A stretch of DNA of 64,000 nt from Legionella sp. PC997 (GTDB lineage: Bacteria; Pseudomonadota; Gammaproteobacteria; Legionellales; Legionellaceae): assembly GCF_014109825.1 (NCBI RefSeq), contig NZ_CP059576.1, forward strand, positions 481,001 through 545,000. Reading direction: 5' to 3'. Of the stretch, positions 9,526 through 18,813 are shown in pieces. The position numbers were made by a program, and so were the translations under genes. The notes below the pieces were generated by a model, which was not told where the DNA came from, did not search any database, and worked only from the letters and a program-made list of their open reading frames with translations. Each line of letters begins with the position of its first letter. Positions within the stretch are counted from its first letter, which is position 1.

Positions 9526-9607
9526 ATTCAGAACTTTTATACCCAGATTATCAGAAGCATCTCAAGATTGTGTTATTATTACATTTTACGATTTTAGGGA
9601 GGATATT

Positions 9608-10255
9608 GTGCAAGAGTTTGTATCTATAAGTGTATTGATTATGTTAGCTGCAATTTCTCCGGGACCTGATTTTGCTTTAGTTACGAAAAATTCTTTACTT
9701 TACTCCAGAAGAGCAGGCGTTTATACCGCCTTTGGGGTTTCAGTGAGTCTTTTAATTCATGCGAGCTACTGTATTTTGGGATTGGCTCTAGTTATTTCTC
9801 AGTCATTACTTGCTTTTAGTATTATCAAATACTTGGGGGCGGCTTATTTGATATATATAGGTATCAAGAGCTTATTAGCGAAGCGTGACATGGAACAATT
9901 GGAAGTCAGCCATTCACCCTACTCCATTACAGGGTTACAAGCGTTTAATCAAGGTTTGTTGTGCAATCTGTTAAATCCAAAAGCCATTATGTTTTTACTG
10001 GCATTTTTTACTTTGGTAGTGAAGCCTGTTCATTCGGTTTTTACGGAGTTCGGTTATGCGGTTGAAATTGCTTTAATTCACATGATTTGGTTTTCTTGCC
10101 TCTCTTATATGTTTACCCATCAGTATGTCAAAGCGAACCTGAATCGATTGCAATATTACATCGTGAAAATTATGGGAGGCTTACTCGTTGCTTTTGGTAT
10201 CCGGATTGCCAGTTTAAGTCAAGCAGCGATGCTGCCAGTAGTCTTAGTGGAGTAG
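9608..10255 (+). CDS. LysE/RhtB-family amino-acid exporter
   Basis: A 215-residue inner-membrane protein with five to six hydrophobic helices. The N-terminal S-P-G-P-D-F-A-L-V motif and the internal L-L-N-P-K-A-I-M-F motif are hallmarks of RhtB/LysE translocators, which export amino acids such as threonine or homoserine lactone. Translation starts at GTG, fixed by a strong AGGGAGGA ribosome site seven bases upstream. It is monocistronic; a 224-base gap to the next gene shows no clear feature. The substrate cannot be predicted. Confidence 0.9.
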   Translation: MQEFVSISVLIMLAAISPGPDFALVTKNSLLYSRRAGVYTAFGVSVSLLIHASYCILGLALVISQSLLAFSIIKYLGAAYLIYIGIKSLLAKRDMEQLEVSHSPYSITGLQAFNQGLLCNLLNPKAIMFLLAFFTLVVKPVHSVFTEFGYAVEIALIHMIWFSCLSYMFTHQYVKANLNRLQYYIVKIMGGLLVAFGIRIASLSQAAMLPVVLVE

Positions 10256-10479
10256 AAGTGAACGTCTAGGACTTTGAATTCCCCTACGGATTACTTTTAA
10301 ATGCCTCATAATTAGCCAACTTGTGGTCAATCTGCAAAAAATAAATTTCTATTGAAGACTTTTCTTAAATAGGACCAATGTTTTGTAAAAAAGAAATTTT
10401 TTAATCAGAACTAAGTAAACAACCTGTATTTTGAACTAATATGATACTAAGTGAGTACTGATTTTTACGGTGCTTCATT

Positions 10480-11283
10480 ATGGACATGAAGGATAGTTTG
10501 GACTGTAACAAGCGCATGCCATTAATCTTTATTGGTCATGGGTGTCCTATGAATGCAATTCAAACCAATAAATTTACATTGAACTTGCAGGCATTGGGGA
10601 ACAAAATTCCACAACCTAAGGCAATCGTTTGTGTTTCAGCTCATTGGGTAACGGAAGGCACTTGGGTAACACATATGGAATATCCCCGCACGATTCATGA
10701 TTTTTATTGTTTCCCCAAAAAGCTTTTTAATATGAACTACCCCGCAGCAGGTTCTCTCGAAACAGCAGAACTCATTAAAACTGTAGTAAGTCAAACTTCA
10801 ATTAAACTAGATGACAACCAATGGGGATTGGATCACGGAACTTGGTCGGTGATGCGACATATATACCCCAAGGCAAATATTCCTATTGTCCAGCTTAGTC
10901 TAGACATCGAACAAACTGAAGAATTTCATTATCAAATAGGAAAGCAATTACAACAACTTAGAGAACAAAATATTCTTATCGTCGGTAGCGGTAATTTAGT
11001 GCATAATCTTTCCAAGATCAGTTGGGAGTGCAAATCCAAACCTTATGATTGGGCAGTTGAGTTTGACCAATGGCTCAAAGATAAATTAGTATCCCGAGAT
11101 TTCCCTGCATTAATTTCTGATTATCGTGATACTCTTTCAGGGAGGTTGAGCGTTCCTACTCCTGAACACTATTATCCATTGTTTTATATTTTAGGTGCTG
11201 CACATCATGAAGATGAACTGGTTTTCATTTATGAAGGAATTGAGAATAGTTCTATTTCAATGCGCTCATTTCTTTTCGGATAA
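10480..11283 (+). CDS. ygiD: Extradiol ring-cleavage dioxygenase (4,5-DOPA dioxygenase family)
   Basis: A 267-residue protein matching the LigB-like DODA/YgiD family: I-G-H-G-C-P at 18-23 (H20), S-A-H-W at 53-56 (H55), G-S-G-N-L-V-H-N in the second half, and A-A-H-H-E-D near the C-terminus. These supply the His ligands of the metal centre. Family members open catechol rings such as DOPA with O2, though the physiological substrate in bacteria is often unknown. An O-methyltransferase gene follows 75 bases downstream on the same strand, so both may act on a phenolic compound. Confidence 0.86.
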   Translation: MDMKDSLDCNKRMPLIFIGHGCPMNAIQTNKFTLNLQALGNKIPQPKAIVCVSAHWVTEGTWVTHMEYPRTIHDFYCFPKKLFNMNYPAAGSLETAELIKTVVSQTSIKLDDNQWGLDHGTWSVMRHIYPKANIPIVQLSLDIEQTEEFHYQIGKQLQQLREQNILIVGSGNLVHNLSKISWECKSKPYDWAVEFDQWLKDKLVSRDFPALISDYRDTLSGRLSVPTPEHYYPLFYILGAAHHEDELVFIYEGIENSSISMRSFLFG

Positions 11284-11358
11284 AATTAAAATAATAAAGA
11301 CTTAACTTTTTGATCTAATTAACAAATAATAAATAACCTGTCTTAAAAGGAATTAAAT

Positions 11359-12363
11359 ATGCAAGCTCTTATGGATAAACCACATATTCAATTAGCGATC
11401 ATGTCTCGATGGTATGTTGTATCACGCGCATTACATGCGGTATCTAAATTAGGCATAGCAAATCATCTGGCTTCAGGACCGAAAAAAATCGACGAGCTGG
11501 CGCACGTCACAGAAACAAAGTCCGAATTGCTTGATAGGGTATTAAAGTTTTTATGCAGTTATGATTTATTTAATTACGACAATGGTTTTTATTCATTGAC
11601 TGAATTATCCAAACCTCTGCGTGATGAGGATCCTCATTCCATGCGAGATGTATTGGGCATGGTTGATGATACTTGGTGGCAAGCATTCTCTCAATTAGAT
11701 GTGTCCCTCAAAACAGGAATACCTGCCTTTGAACTGCAACATGGTGATGATTTTTTTAGTTTTCTTAGTAAAAATGCAGAGAAACAGCAAAATTTTGATA
11801 GAGGGATGGCTAAATTATCTTCATATGATGATGTGGCAATAAGCAATGCCTACCATTTTGATGTTTTTTCGAGCTTTGTGGACATGGGAGGTGGTCGGGG
11901 AGGTCTTGTAAAAGCAATTACCCATCGATATCCTCAGTTAAAGGCTATTCTTTTTGATACCCCCTCGGTGATTTGCCAATTGGATCCTAAGGCCTTTTCC
12001 AAACAAATAACCCTTCAAGAAGGTGACTTTTTTGCAGCCATCCCACAAGCAGATGCTTATATTTTCAAAGGCGTTTTGCACGATTTTAATGATGAAATGA
12101 TGCATAAAATATTAAAAAACTGCGCCCAACAAATGTCCCAAAATGCGACTTTATTTATTGTAGAACAAGTAATGCCTGATGACGATAGACCTCATCCTAA
12201 TAAAACGATGGATATTGTGATGATGGTATTACTAGGCGGTAGACAACGGACTTTGTCGGAGTGGCAACAATCAATTGAACCGGCGGGATTTATTTTTAAA
12301 AACAGTTATCCAACCAATAGTTTATTCACTTTAATGGAGTTTAAACCTAAGATCACTAAGTAA
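11359..12363 (+). CDS. SAM-dependent O-methyltransferase
   Basis: Layout is that of plant-type and hydroxyneurosporene O-methyltransferases: an N-terminal winged-helix dimerisation domain (about residues 10-100; ALHAVSKLGIANHL) and a C-terminal Rossmann domain. The SAM-binding loop VDMGGGRGG occupies about 174-182. Later acidic and aromatic segments (FKGVLHDFNDE) correspond to the substrate and catalytic region. ATG is preceded by AAGGA seven bases upstream. Probable substrates are phenolic small molecules, consistent with the upstream ring-cleaving dioxygenase. It converges on the FAD oxidase across a shared hairpin. Confidence 0.87.
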   Translation: MQALMDKPHIQLAIMSRWYVVSRALHAVSKLGIANHLASGPKKIDELAHVTETKSELLDRVLKFLCSYDLFNYDNGFYSLTELSKPLRDEDPHSMRDVLGMVDDTWWQAFSQLDVSLKTGIPAFELQHGDDFFSFLSKNAEKQQNFDRGMAKLSSYDDVAISNAYHFDVFSSFVDMGGGRGGLVKAITHRYPQLKAILFDTPSVICQLDPKAFSKQITLQEGDFFAAIPQADAYIFKGVLHDFNDEMMHKILKNCAQQMSQNATLFIVEQVMPDDDRPHPNKTMDIVMMVLLGGRQRTLSEWQQSIEPAGFIFKNSYPTNSLFTLMEFKPKITK

Positions 12364-12379
12364 AATCTTCCTGCTTGGT

Positions 12380-12434
12380 GAAGCGAGCGGAATCAGGGTC
12401 AAAAGCACCAGTTCCCGGGGTTCCGCTTGGCTTC
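12380..12434. terminator. Inverted repeat between convergent genes
   Basis: The arms GAAGCGAGCGGAA (12380-12392) and TTCCGCTTGGCTTC (12421-12434) are nearly complementary, separated by a 28-base loop containing a CCCGGGG block. It fills the gap between two convergent stop codons, so it may terminate transcription from either side. There is no long T-run, so function is uncertain. Confidence 0.45.
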
Positions 12435-12435
12435 C

Positions 12436-13815
12436 TTAATTAGGATGCAAAATCGAACAAAAAACATTATGTGGGTCATAAAGTTCTTTTAATTTAATCC
12501 AATCAGTATATCGTTCAGCAAAATGATTTTGCCAAAATTCTTGATCTGGAGCGGCGCCCAAATATCCGGAAAGATAACGCTTTCCACCTTGGGGCAAAAA
12601 AAGCGCGTCCAAGTATTTGATGGTTTCTAAACAACTTGGAATCAATGAATTAGGCAAGCCTGGGTTGAGGATCATTAAAGCAAAAATATCTTTATCTTTA
12701 GGGAGTTGCAAAAAACCAGCTGGCGCAAGAGGGGCTATGCGCGCAAGATGTACCACAGTGGCATAATGTAAAGGTAACAAGGCCAATAGCTCTTCCAGAT
12801 TATTTAATTGTGAGCCGGGTATGAAACATTCATACCACGGATGTTGCAAATCCCATTGCCCAGTTATTTTCATTGCATTAAAACGTGAATCATGGCGATG
12901 CAAATAAGAGTGAATGGACTCCTCTTGAGTATGGAGTAAACGCCAAGGCTTTAATCCTAACTCACGAAAATCGGGTGGCAGCTGGTCGTATTCGACTGCT
13001 ACGTGAATGGAATAAAACCATTGAGCAAAAGGGGCCCGACCTTTTGCCGATAATTTTGCACCTTGTATTGCTGGGGTACAAAATGATTCGACATAGTCTG
13101 CTCTGGTTTGACACACAAGTAGATCATTAAGCCACTCATCCTTATCTAAATAAATTAAGAAGTAAGTTCTGACGTTTTTTAAACATGGTCTTAATGAAAT
13201 ACATGCTTTGGTAATCAAACCAAACCTTCCTTGTCCTCCTAAACAGGCCTGCATTAACGAAGAGGGTTGTTCTGTTTGAATCAACTCGCCATTTCCTTGC
13301 ACTATTTCGAGTGCTTTGACATGGGCTGTTACGCTACCGTATTTGAATGAAGATGCACCGATTCCCCCAGCAGAGAGTACGCCCCCCACGGTTAAATTAC
13401 AATTATGTGGAACTACATGAGGTATCAGAGAGTGTTTTAACGTATTATCCAATAATGAAGCCCATGACACATTTGCTTCCACCCAGATGGAATTTGAATC
13501 TGCTGGTGAAGCATGAGTGAAATGTTTCGTACTAAGGAGCATACCACCTGGCATCGCGAGCGATTGTCCGCTTTGACTCATTCCATTTCCTCGGAGGGTA
13601 ATAGGAAGTTGATGTTCATGTACATATTGTATGAATGATTGTGCTTCTGCGGTGGTATGGGGTTCAAAAGCGGCAATTGGATTTGAATGAATCAATCTAC
13701 CAAAATCTTCACGAAAAAAAACAAGCGAATGCTCATCGCTGAGCATTGCTTGTCCAAACTTTTTTTTACACTGCTTTATGTGAAATGAGTTCCACTGGTT
13801 CTTTGTTTGCAGCAT
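12436..13815 (-). CDS. FAD-linked oxidoreductase (BBE/cytokinin-dehydrogenase-like)
   Basis: This protein of about 459 residues has an N-terminal PCMH FAD-binding domain with P-I-T-L-R-G-N-G-M-S-Q-S-G-Q-S, G-G-V-L-S-A-G-G-I-G and G-L-I-T-K-A, all characteristic of FAD oxidases in the GlcD/cytokinin dehydrogenase superfamily. The C-terminal half binds substrate and is poorly conserved. A start at 13815 is chosen because AAGGA lies nine bases upstream; this overlaps the end of the preceding gene by 50 bases. A later Met at 13746 would avoid the overlap but has no ribosome site. It appears to be last in a three-gene minus-strand group. Confidence 0.83.
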   Translation of the reverse strand: MLQTKNQWNSFHIKQCKKKFGQAMLSDEHSLVFFREDFGRLIHSNPIAAFEPHTTAEAQSFIQYVHEHQLPITLRGNGMSQSGQSLAMPGGMLLSTKHFTHASPADSNSIWVEANVSWASLLDNTLKHSLIPHVVPHNCNLTVGGVLSAGGIGASSFKYGSVTAHVKALEIVQGNGELIQTEQPSSLMQACLGGQGRFGLITKACISLRPCLKNVRTYFLIYLDKDEWLNDLLVCQTRADYVESFCTPAIQGAKLSAKGRAPFAQWFYSIHVAVEYDQLPPDFRELGLKPWRLLHTQEESIHSYLHRHDSRFNAMKITGQWDLQHPWYECFIPGSQLNNLEELLALLPLHYATVVHLARIAPLAPAGFLQLPKDKDIFALMILNPGLPNSLIPSCLETIKYLDALFLPQGGKRYLSGYLGAAPDQEFWQNHFAERYTDWIKLKELYDPHNVFCSILHPN

Positions 13816-14527
13816 CTTGATGATTCCTTTGTTTTGCAAGTTCGAGTCTTCGATTACAAGCAATAATCAAGCCATCGAACATTTTGTTAAATGCATCGTA
13901 GCATCGATCAATCATTTTTAGTGCTTCGCGACGAATATGAAGGGGTACTTGTCTTGAAAACAAAGACCGTTCCATTTCTTCTTCAAACAAAGCATGAGCC
14001 ATTTCTACTTCTAAGTGTGAGGTGGAGAAATATTTGAGATTTTTATCTTCCCCTGTTTTTTTCACTTGTTTGGAAACTTTTTCAAAGAACACATGCCCTG
14101 ATGATTCAATCGTTAAGAGGAGAACAATATTTAGAATTTCATCATTCGCTTTATAAACTTCGGCTAAAATAGCGTATGCTGCATCGCGAGTTAATTGAGT
14201 TTCTTTACTGTAGAGCCAACTTACGTCATTCGTATCATTTACTGAATCGATATTCACGGCACCCATGTATTTCTTATCATGTAGGAACCATTTTTCATGG
14301 CCTGCGTCTTCCAGTCTGTGGTGGCGAGCGACTTTTCGTAAGTAAGGATCGGTCACTCGTTCTTCATTTATTCTTAAAATATCCTGGAACGTCATCGCCC
14401 AAAAGGTTAATTCAGGAACAAAGTAGCTCAATTCTTTCAAACTTTTCAGTTGTTCTAATATTTCAAAAAAAGGATGATTCATGAATTCTTGTTGTTTGGA
14501 ATCAATATAATCTTGTATGATTTTCAT
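13766..14527 (-). CDS. Haem-oxygenase-like diiron-type protein
   Basis: An all-helical protein of about 253 residues. R-H-H-R-L-E-D-A-G-H-E-K-W, then S-S-G-H-V-F-F-E, then H-L-E-V-E-M-A-H-A-L-F-E-E-E place Glu and His at spacings expected for the haem-oxygenase-like diiron oxidase/oxygenase superfamily (for example UndA or CADD-like proteins). These use O2 on small molecules; the substrate here is unknown. The frame is open to 14578, but the Met at 14527 follows GGAG with six-base spacing and is preferred. It sits between an upstream kynurenine 3-monooxygenase and an overlapping FAD oxidase, suggesting an oxidative tailoring pathway. The superfamily call is from motif pattern only. Confidence 0.6.
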   Translation of the reverse strand: MKIIQDYIDSKQQEFMNHPFFEILEQLKSLKELSYFVPELTFWAMTFQDILRINEERVTDPYLRKVARHHRLEDAGHEKWFLHDKKYMGAVNIDSVNDTNDVSWLYSKETQLTRDAAYAILAEVYKANDEILNIVLLLTIESSGHVFFEKVSKQVKKTGEDKNLKYFSTSHLEVEMAHALFEEEMERSLFSRQVPLHIRREALKMIDRCYDAFNKMFDGLIIACNRRLELAKQRNHQDAANKEPVELISHKAV

Positions 14528-14753
14528 AGCCATCTCCATGAGAAATTTGTTGGACATTTTTAACAATGCATTTCGCATACCAACTTTTGTTCTCGTGTTT
14601 TGCTCAAAAACCTATGAAAAAGGTCGTTTCTACCCCTTTTTCAAGAAGGGCAACTTAAGGCTGTCAATCTTAATGAGCAAAAAATCAACTATATGTCAAA
14701 TTTTTGACAAAGCAATCCCTTGAATTTTTTAGCTATTTAAAAATCCAAATCAA

Positions 14754-16094
14754 TTATGCCAATTTTTTGTCATATTGTTTTAATTCTTTCTCTACTTTTT
14801 CCCAGTCAATCTCTTCAATTCTCTCCACGTTATCACATATTTTATTTAAAAATACCGCTTGTAATTCCCCATGTGCTTGCGCTTCTGCATAAGGGGTATT
14901 TGTAAACATCACTAAGACATGTTTTGAAACATAATATTCTGGATATCGATGCATTAATTCATGTTCTAGTTGTTTTTTTAAGTTAAATCTTCTGTCTCTG
15001 ATATCGATTTGAATTTCGTGGAAGTTATCAAGAGACATTTGAGCTACAGCATCGGTATTAATTTTTCTTGAACGATAAAATTCAGGCATGACTTTTTGCC
15101 AATCATCATGATATTGGTCCAGAAGTTTATTTAAAATACGACAATCTTCAAACGCGCTATTCATTCCCTGTCCAAAAAAAGGGACCACCCCATGAGCCGC
15201 ATCTCCTATTAGGAGGCATTGATCTTGGTGAAACCATGGATCGCATTTTATAGTACTCATATTCCCTGTGGGATGTTGGGTAAATTCTTCAATTACATGA
15301 GGCATTTCGGCATACGCATCTGGAAATGAATCTTTAAAAAAAGTATTTATTTTGAGTTCATCATCCAATTCAGCAAAACTATTTTTCCCTTCATGCGGTA
15401 GGAATAGGGAGCCCGTAATGGATTTATCCCGATTGGGATTCCCTAATAATAGAAAGGCCTCTCTTGGCCATAGGTGCAAATGTTCGTGAATAAGATGATT
15501 TTGACCAGGCTCTCCAATAGATAACTCTTTATACCCATAAGGTAAGAACATTCGCGATGCATGGACTAAATGCTTCGCCTGCAAGTGCTCACGAACACAT
15601 GAACCTGCACCATCAGCTCCAATGAGAAGCTCATATTTATGTTCTAAAAAGGTGCCATTAGGTAATTTAAAGATGGCAATTTTATTCTCAACATCCATAT
15701 CAATGAGTTTCGTATTGAAGTTGAGTTGCACCTTAGAAAATTTCTCCACTTCATAAAGCAATAATTTATTGAGTTCATTACGTAGAATTGCATTTATATA
15801 TTCATCCTTATGTCGGCCAAACGATTGAAATTTAATTTGACCATCAGTTTCATGAATCGCACGAGCCCGCATAGGAACCATGAGTTTTTTCACTAGTGGC
15901 AAAATACCTACCCCTTCCAAGCCGGTAATGCCGCGGCAGGATAAAGCCAGGTTAATTGAGCGCCCCTCATTTGCATGCAGGCGTCTTAAATCAGGTCGTG
16001 CATCAAATAATTGGAGTCTATAACCTCTTTTAGCCAAATAAAGTGCAAGTAAGGTTCCTGCCAAACCTGAACCAATAATGGTTACTTCTTTCAT
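14754..16094 (-). CDS. kmo: Kynurenine 3-monooxygenase
   Basis: A 446-residue FAD monooxygenase, normal for KMO. It has the dinucleotide fold I-I-G-S-G-L-A-G (6-13), then F-D-A-R-P-D-L-R and R-S-I-N-L-A-L-S, the KMO-specific region near residue 47, and G-D-A-A-H-G-V-V-P-F-F-G-Q-G-M-N-S for FAD binding in the second half. It hydroxylates kynurenine using NADPH and O2. No kynureninase or tryptophan dioxygenase gene is nearby, so the product may feed another pathway. A 226-base gap separates it from the haem-oxygenase-like gene downstream. Confidence 0.9.
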   Translation of the reverse strand: MKEVTIIGSGLAGTLLALYLAKRGYRLQLFDARPDLRRLHANEGRSINLALSCRGITGLEGVGILPLVKKLMVPMRARAIHETDGQIKFQSFGRHKDEYINAILRNELNKLLLYEVEKFSKVQLNFNTKLIDMDVENKIAIFKLPNGTFLEHKYELLIGADGAGSCVREHLQAKHLVHASRMFLPYGYKELSIGEPGQNHLIHEHLHLWPREAFLLLGNPNRDKSITGSLFLPHEGKNSFAELDDELKINTFFKDSFPDAYAEMPHVIEEFTQHPTGNMSTIKCDPWFHQDQCLLIGDAAHGVVPFFGQGMNSAFEDCRILNKLLDQYHDDWQKVMPEFYRSRKINTDAVAQMSLDNFHEIQIDIRDRRFNLKKQLEHELMHRYPEYYVSKHVLVMFTNTPYAEAQAHGELQAVFLNKICDNVERIEEIDWEKVEKELKQYDKKLA

Positions 16095-16332
16095 TCCAGT
16101 CTCCTTTAGAACGATTGCCGCATTTAGTGAGAATAGGGTTTAATCGAGTGGACTTAAAATGATCACCCCCGTACCAATCCATTTCAGACGGCAATTACTA
16201 CGACTGCTTATTTATTAATAATCAATTCACATGATAAATACCTAAAATTACATCATAATTTTTACCAGCAAGAATCGTACCGATTTGAGAAACTCTAGAA
16301 AAAAAATGGGAATAGTAAAGGGATTATAAAAA

Positions 16333-18633
16333 TTAATAGTGTTCGCGGAGGAACTCTTTTAAGTCTTCCGCTTTTTTAGGCATGGAAAAATAATAGCCCT
16401 GAGCATAGTCACAACCATGCTGCATAATGAATTCACGTTGTAAATCAGTTTCGACTCCTTCGGCTAACACCTGTAAATTTAAACTATGGCCCAAATTAAT
16501 AATGGCTCGGGTAATGGCAGCATCATTTTCCCGATTGACCAACTCACTAATAAATGAACGATCTATTTTTAATTTATCTACAGGAAACTGCTTAAGATAA
16601 GCCAAACTTGAATAGCCTGTACCAAAATCATCAATGGCTAATTTTGTTCCCATGTCTTTCAGCTCATACATGGTTTCCACCGCATGTTTTACATTATCAA
16701 CAAGCAGGCTTTCAGTAAGTTCTAACTCCAAAAATTTGGCAGGGAGACCTGTTTCAAGCAGAATATTCTCAATGATTTCAGATAAATGAGCCTGACGGAA
16801 TTGGCGCCCAGAAATATTCACTGCCATAGTTAATTGCTCATAACCTTGGCGATGCCAGCGTACAAGTTGACTGCATGCTTCACGCAAAACCCACAGCCCT
16901 ATATCAAGAATTAAGCCATTTTCCTCGGCCATACCTATAAAATCATTAGGAGGAACATCTCCTAAAATATGGCTGTGCCAACGTAATAAGGCTTCAAAGC
17001 CAATCGTTTTATTCGTAGCTAAATCTATAAAGGGTTGATACACCAGATGAAATTCATTGCGCTTGAGTGAATCACGCAGTGCATTGTCGAGTTGCATACG
17101 ATTTATGATGCGCATATTCATTTCTTTATCATAGGTACGATAGGTGTTGCGGCCATTATCTTTCGCATGATACATCGATAAGTCAGCACACCTCATTAAG
17201 GATTCATAATCATCGCCATCTTTAGGGTAATAGCTAATTCCTATACTACCGGTAATTTTTAAATTATGTTGATCAATTTGAATCGGTTTGGCAATAGAGG
17301 CAAGTATTTCTTCTGCTTTTTGTTGTGCCTGCGACTCGCTAACAACATCCTGTAGCAAAACCACAAACTCATCCCCCCCCAAGCGACAAACAGTATCAAA
17401 ATCGTCAGTAGCAATTACTAAACGATTCGATACAGCTTGCAACATTCTATCCCCAATACTATGGCCTAAAGTATCATTGGTCATTTTAAAGTGATCCAAA
17501 TCAAGGAATAAAAAAGCCAGCATGGAGCTTTTTTTCTTGGCAAGTAAAATAGCTTGATCCACACGGTCAATTAATAAAACTCGATTGGGTAATTCAGTGA
17601 GTGAATCATGAGTAGCCTGTTGAATTAATTGTTGTTCCATTTCTCGACGTTGGGTTACGTCGTTAAGGATGCAGACATAATGCTTGACGTTATCAAATGA
17701 ATCTCGGACGGGTGCCACACTGACTTCAGCCCAAAAAACCTCACCACTACGTCGGTAACTTTCCAACTCTACAGTTTCTTCGCGTAATTCCTTAATCGCC
17801 AAAGTAATTCGTTTCTGATTCACATGCTCCACTTGACTACCATGTAAAAAGGTAAGATTTTGTCCTAATATTTGTCTTTCGCTATATCCTGTAATGCGTT
17901 CAAATGCTTTATTAACATAAATAATGGGCAAATCGGGCTTAGAAATATCAATAATTGCAACCCCATGGGTACTGGCTTCAATGGCACGCTCTCGGATACG
18001 AAGCTCGTCTTCTTCGAGCAATTTTTGGGTTATATCCCTGAAACTGTATACTCTACCAACAATTTCAGAACCTATTCGTTGCGGTTGAGTAAATCGCTCA
18101 AAAATTCGGCCATCTTTAAAATGCAATACGGGTAGTTCTCCTTGCCACTCGGGATTTTCATAAAGATATTTTACATCTGCAATTACTGCTTCAGGATTAC
18201 TTAATTGTTGCAAAATGTATTCAAAACCAATACTTTCGGTACCAGATTCCAACATATGGGAGGGAATGCGCCACATTTCTACGAATTTTTGATTCCAGTC
18301 AACAACTTGGCCTTTTCCGTTTACCATCATGATACCATCCGCAGTGGATTCAAGAGTGGCACGCAAAAGAGATAGGGACTTTTCCAGTTCTATATTTTTT
18401 TCAAGAATATCATGGGCCTTTATATTTATATTTTCTGAAAGCGGAGCTTTAACAGAGCGCTGAAATTCGGGTTGGGTGTGATACCATTTTTCAAGAAGCA
18501 TAGATAGGTTAGAGGTAGGTGTAATGATTCCTAATTCTTCACAAACATTGATAAGAGAGGGTTCTCGGCCTTGTTTTTTAACTCGTTCCGCAGCCTCTGC
18601 TACCTCTTTGTAATTTAGTTCACGTCGTGCCAT
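16333..18633 (-). CDS. PAS-PAS-GGDEF-EAL protein with KfrA-like N-terminus
   Basis: The 766 residues hold five parts: an N-terminal helix-turn-helix-like segment resembling the KfrA N-terminal domain (about 1-60), two PAS domains (about 80-200 and 210-330), GGDEF (about 335-500) and EAL (about 510-760). The cyclase signature GGDEF is intact at 419-423. The EAL domain keeps E547-A-L, T-E-S, D-D-F-G-T-G-Y-S-S-L and E-G-V-E-T, so both synthesis and breakdown of cyclic-di-GMP look possible. PAS domains may sense a ligand or redox state. No membrane segment is visible, so it is probably cytosolic. It is monocistronic. Confidence 0.9.
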   Translation of the reverse strand: MARRELNYKEVAEAAERVKKQGREPSLINVCEELGIITPTSNLSMLLEKWYHTQPEFQRSVKAPLSENINIKAHDILEKNIELEKSLSLLRATLESTADGIMMVNGKGQVVDWNQKFVEMWRIPSHMLESGTESIGFEYILQQLSNPEAVIADVKYLYENPEWQGELPVLHFKDGRIFERFTQPQRIGSEIVGRVYSFRDITQKLLEEDELRIRERAIEASTHGVAIIDISKPDLPIIYVNKAFERITGYSERQILGQNLTFLHGSQVEHVNQKRITLAIKELREETVELESYRRSGEVFWAEVSVAPVRDSFDNVKHYVCILNDVTQRREMEQQLIQQATHDSLTELPNRVLLIDRVDQAILLAKKKSSMLAFLFLDLDHFKMTNDTLGHSIGDRMLQAVSNRLVIATDDFDTVCRLGGDEFVVLLQDVVSESQAQQKAEEILASIAKPIQIDQHNLKITGSIGISYYPKDGDDYESLMRCADLSMYHAKDNGRNTYRTYDKEMNMRIINRMQLDNALRDSLKRNEFHLVYQPFIDLATNKTIGFEALLRWHSHILGDVPPNDFIGMAEENGLILDIGLWVLREACSQLVRWHRQGYEQLTMAVNISGRQFRQAHLSEIIENILLETGLPAKFLELELTESLLVDNVKHAVETMYELKDMGTKLAIDDFGTGYSSLAYLKQFPVDKLKIDRSFISELVNRENDAAITRAIINLGHSLNLQVLAEGVETDLQREFIMQHGCDYAQGYYFSMPKKAEDLKEFLREHY

Positions 18634-18781
18634 GTTCCCTCACTCATCCCCTCATTACTAGCTAATGAATTAACTTATTGTTCGAAGCCAATTCAATTTA
18701 AATTATATACTCTTAATGGATTTTTGCCTAAAAAGAAATCAAGCGATACTTATAGATAATTAAAACAGGGCTAAAACAAGA

Positions 18782-18801
18782 ATTCCCGCGCGTGCGGGAA
18801 T
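18782..18801. repeat. Palindromic intergenic repeat, copy 1
   Basis: ATTCCCGC-gcgt-GCGGGAAT is a perfect 8-bp-arm hairpin. A second copy with the same arms lies at 55113-55132. This form (ATTCCC-N8-GGGAAT) is a common dispersed repeat. Here it also lies just past the stop of the minus-strand coiled-coil gene and may terminate it. Confidence 0.7.
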
Positions 18802-18813
18802 GATTTTTTGAAC

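Noticed and set aside
14617..14643. Imperfect GAAAAAGG...CCTTTTTC inverted repeat between kmo and the haem-oxygenase-like gene
   Set aside because: Low-complexity arms in AT-rich DNA and no T-run on the transcribed strand; not called as a terminator.
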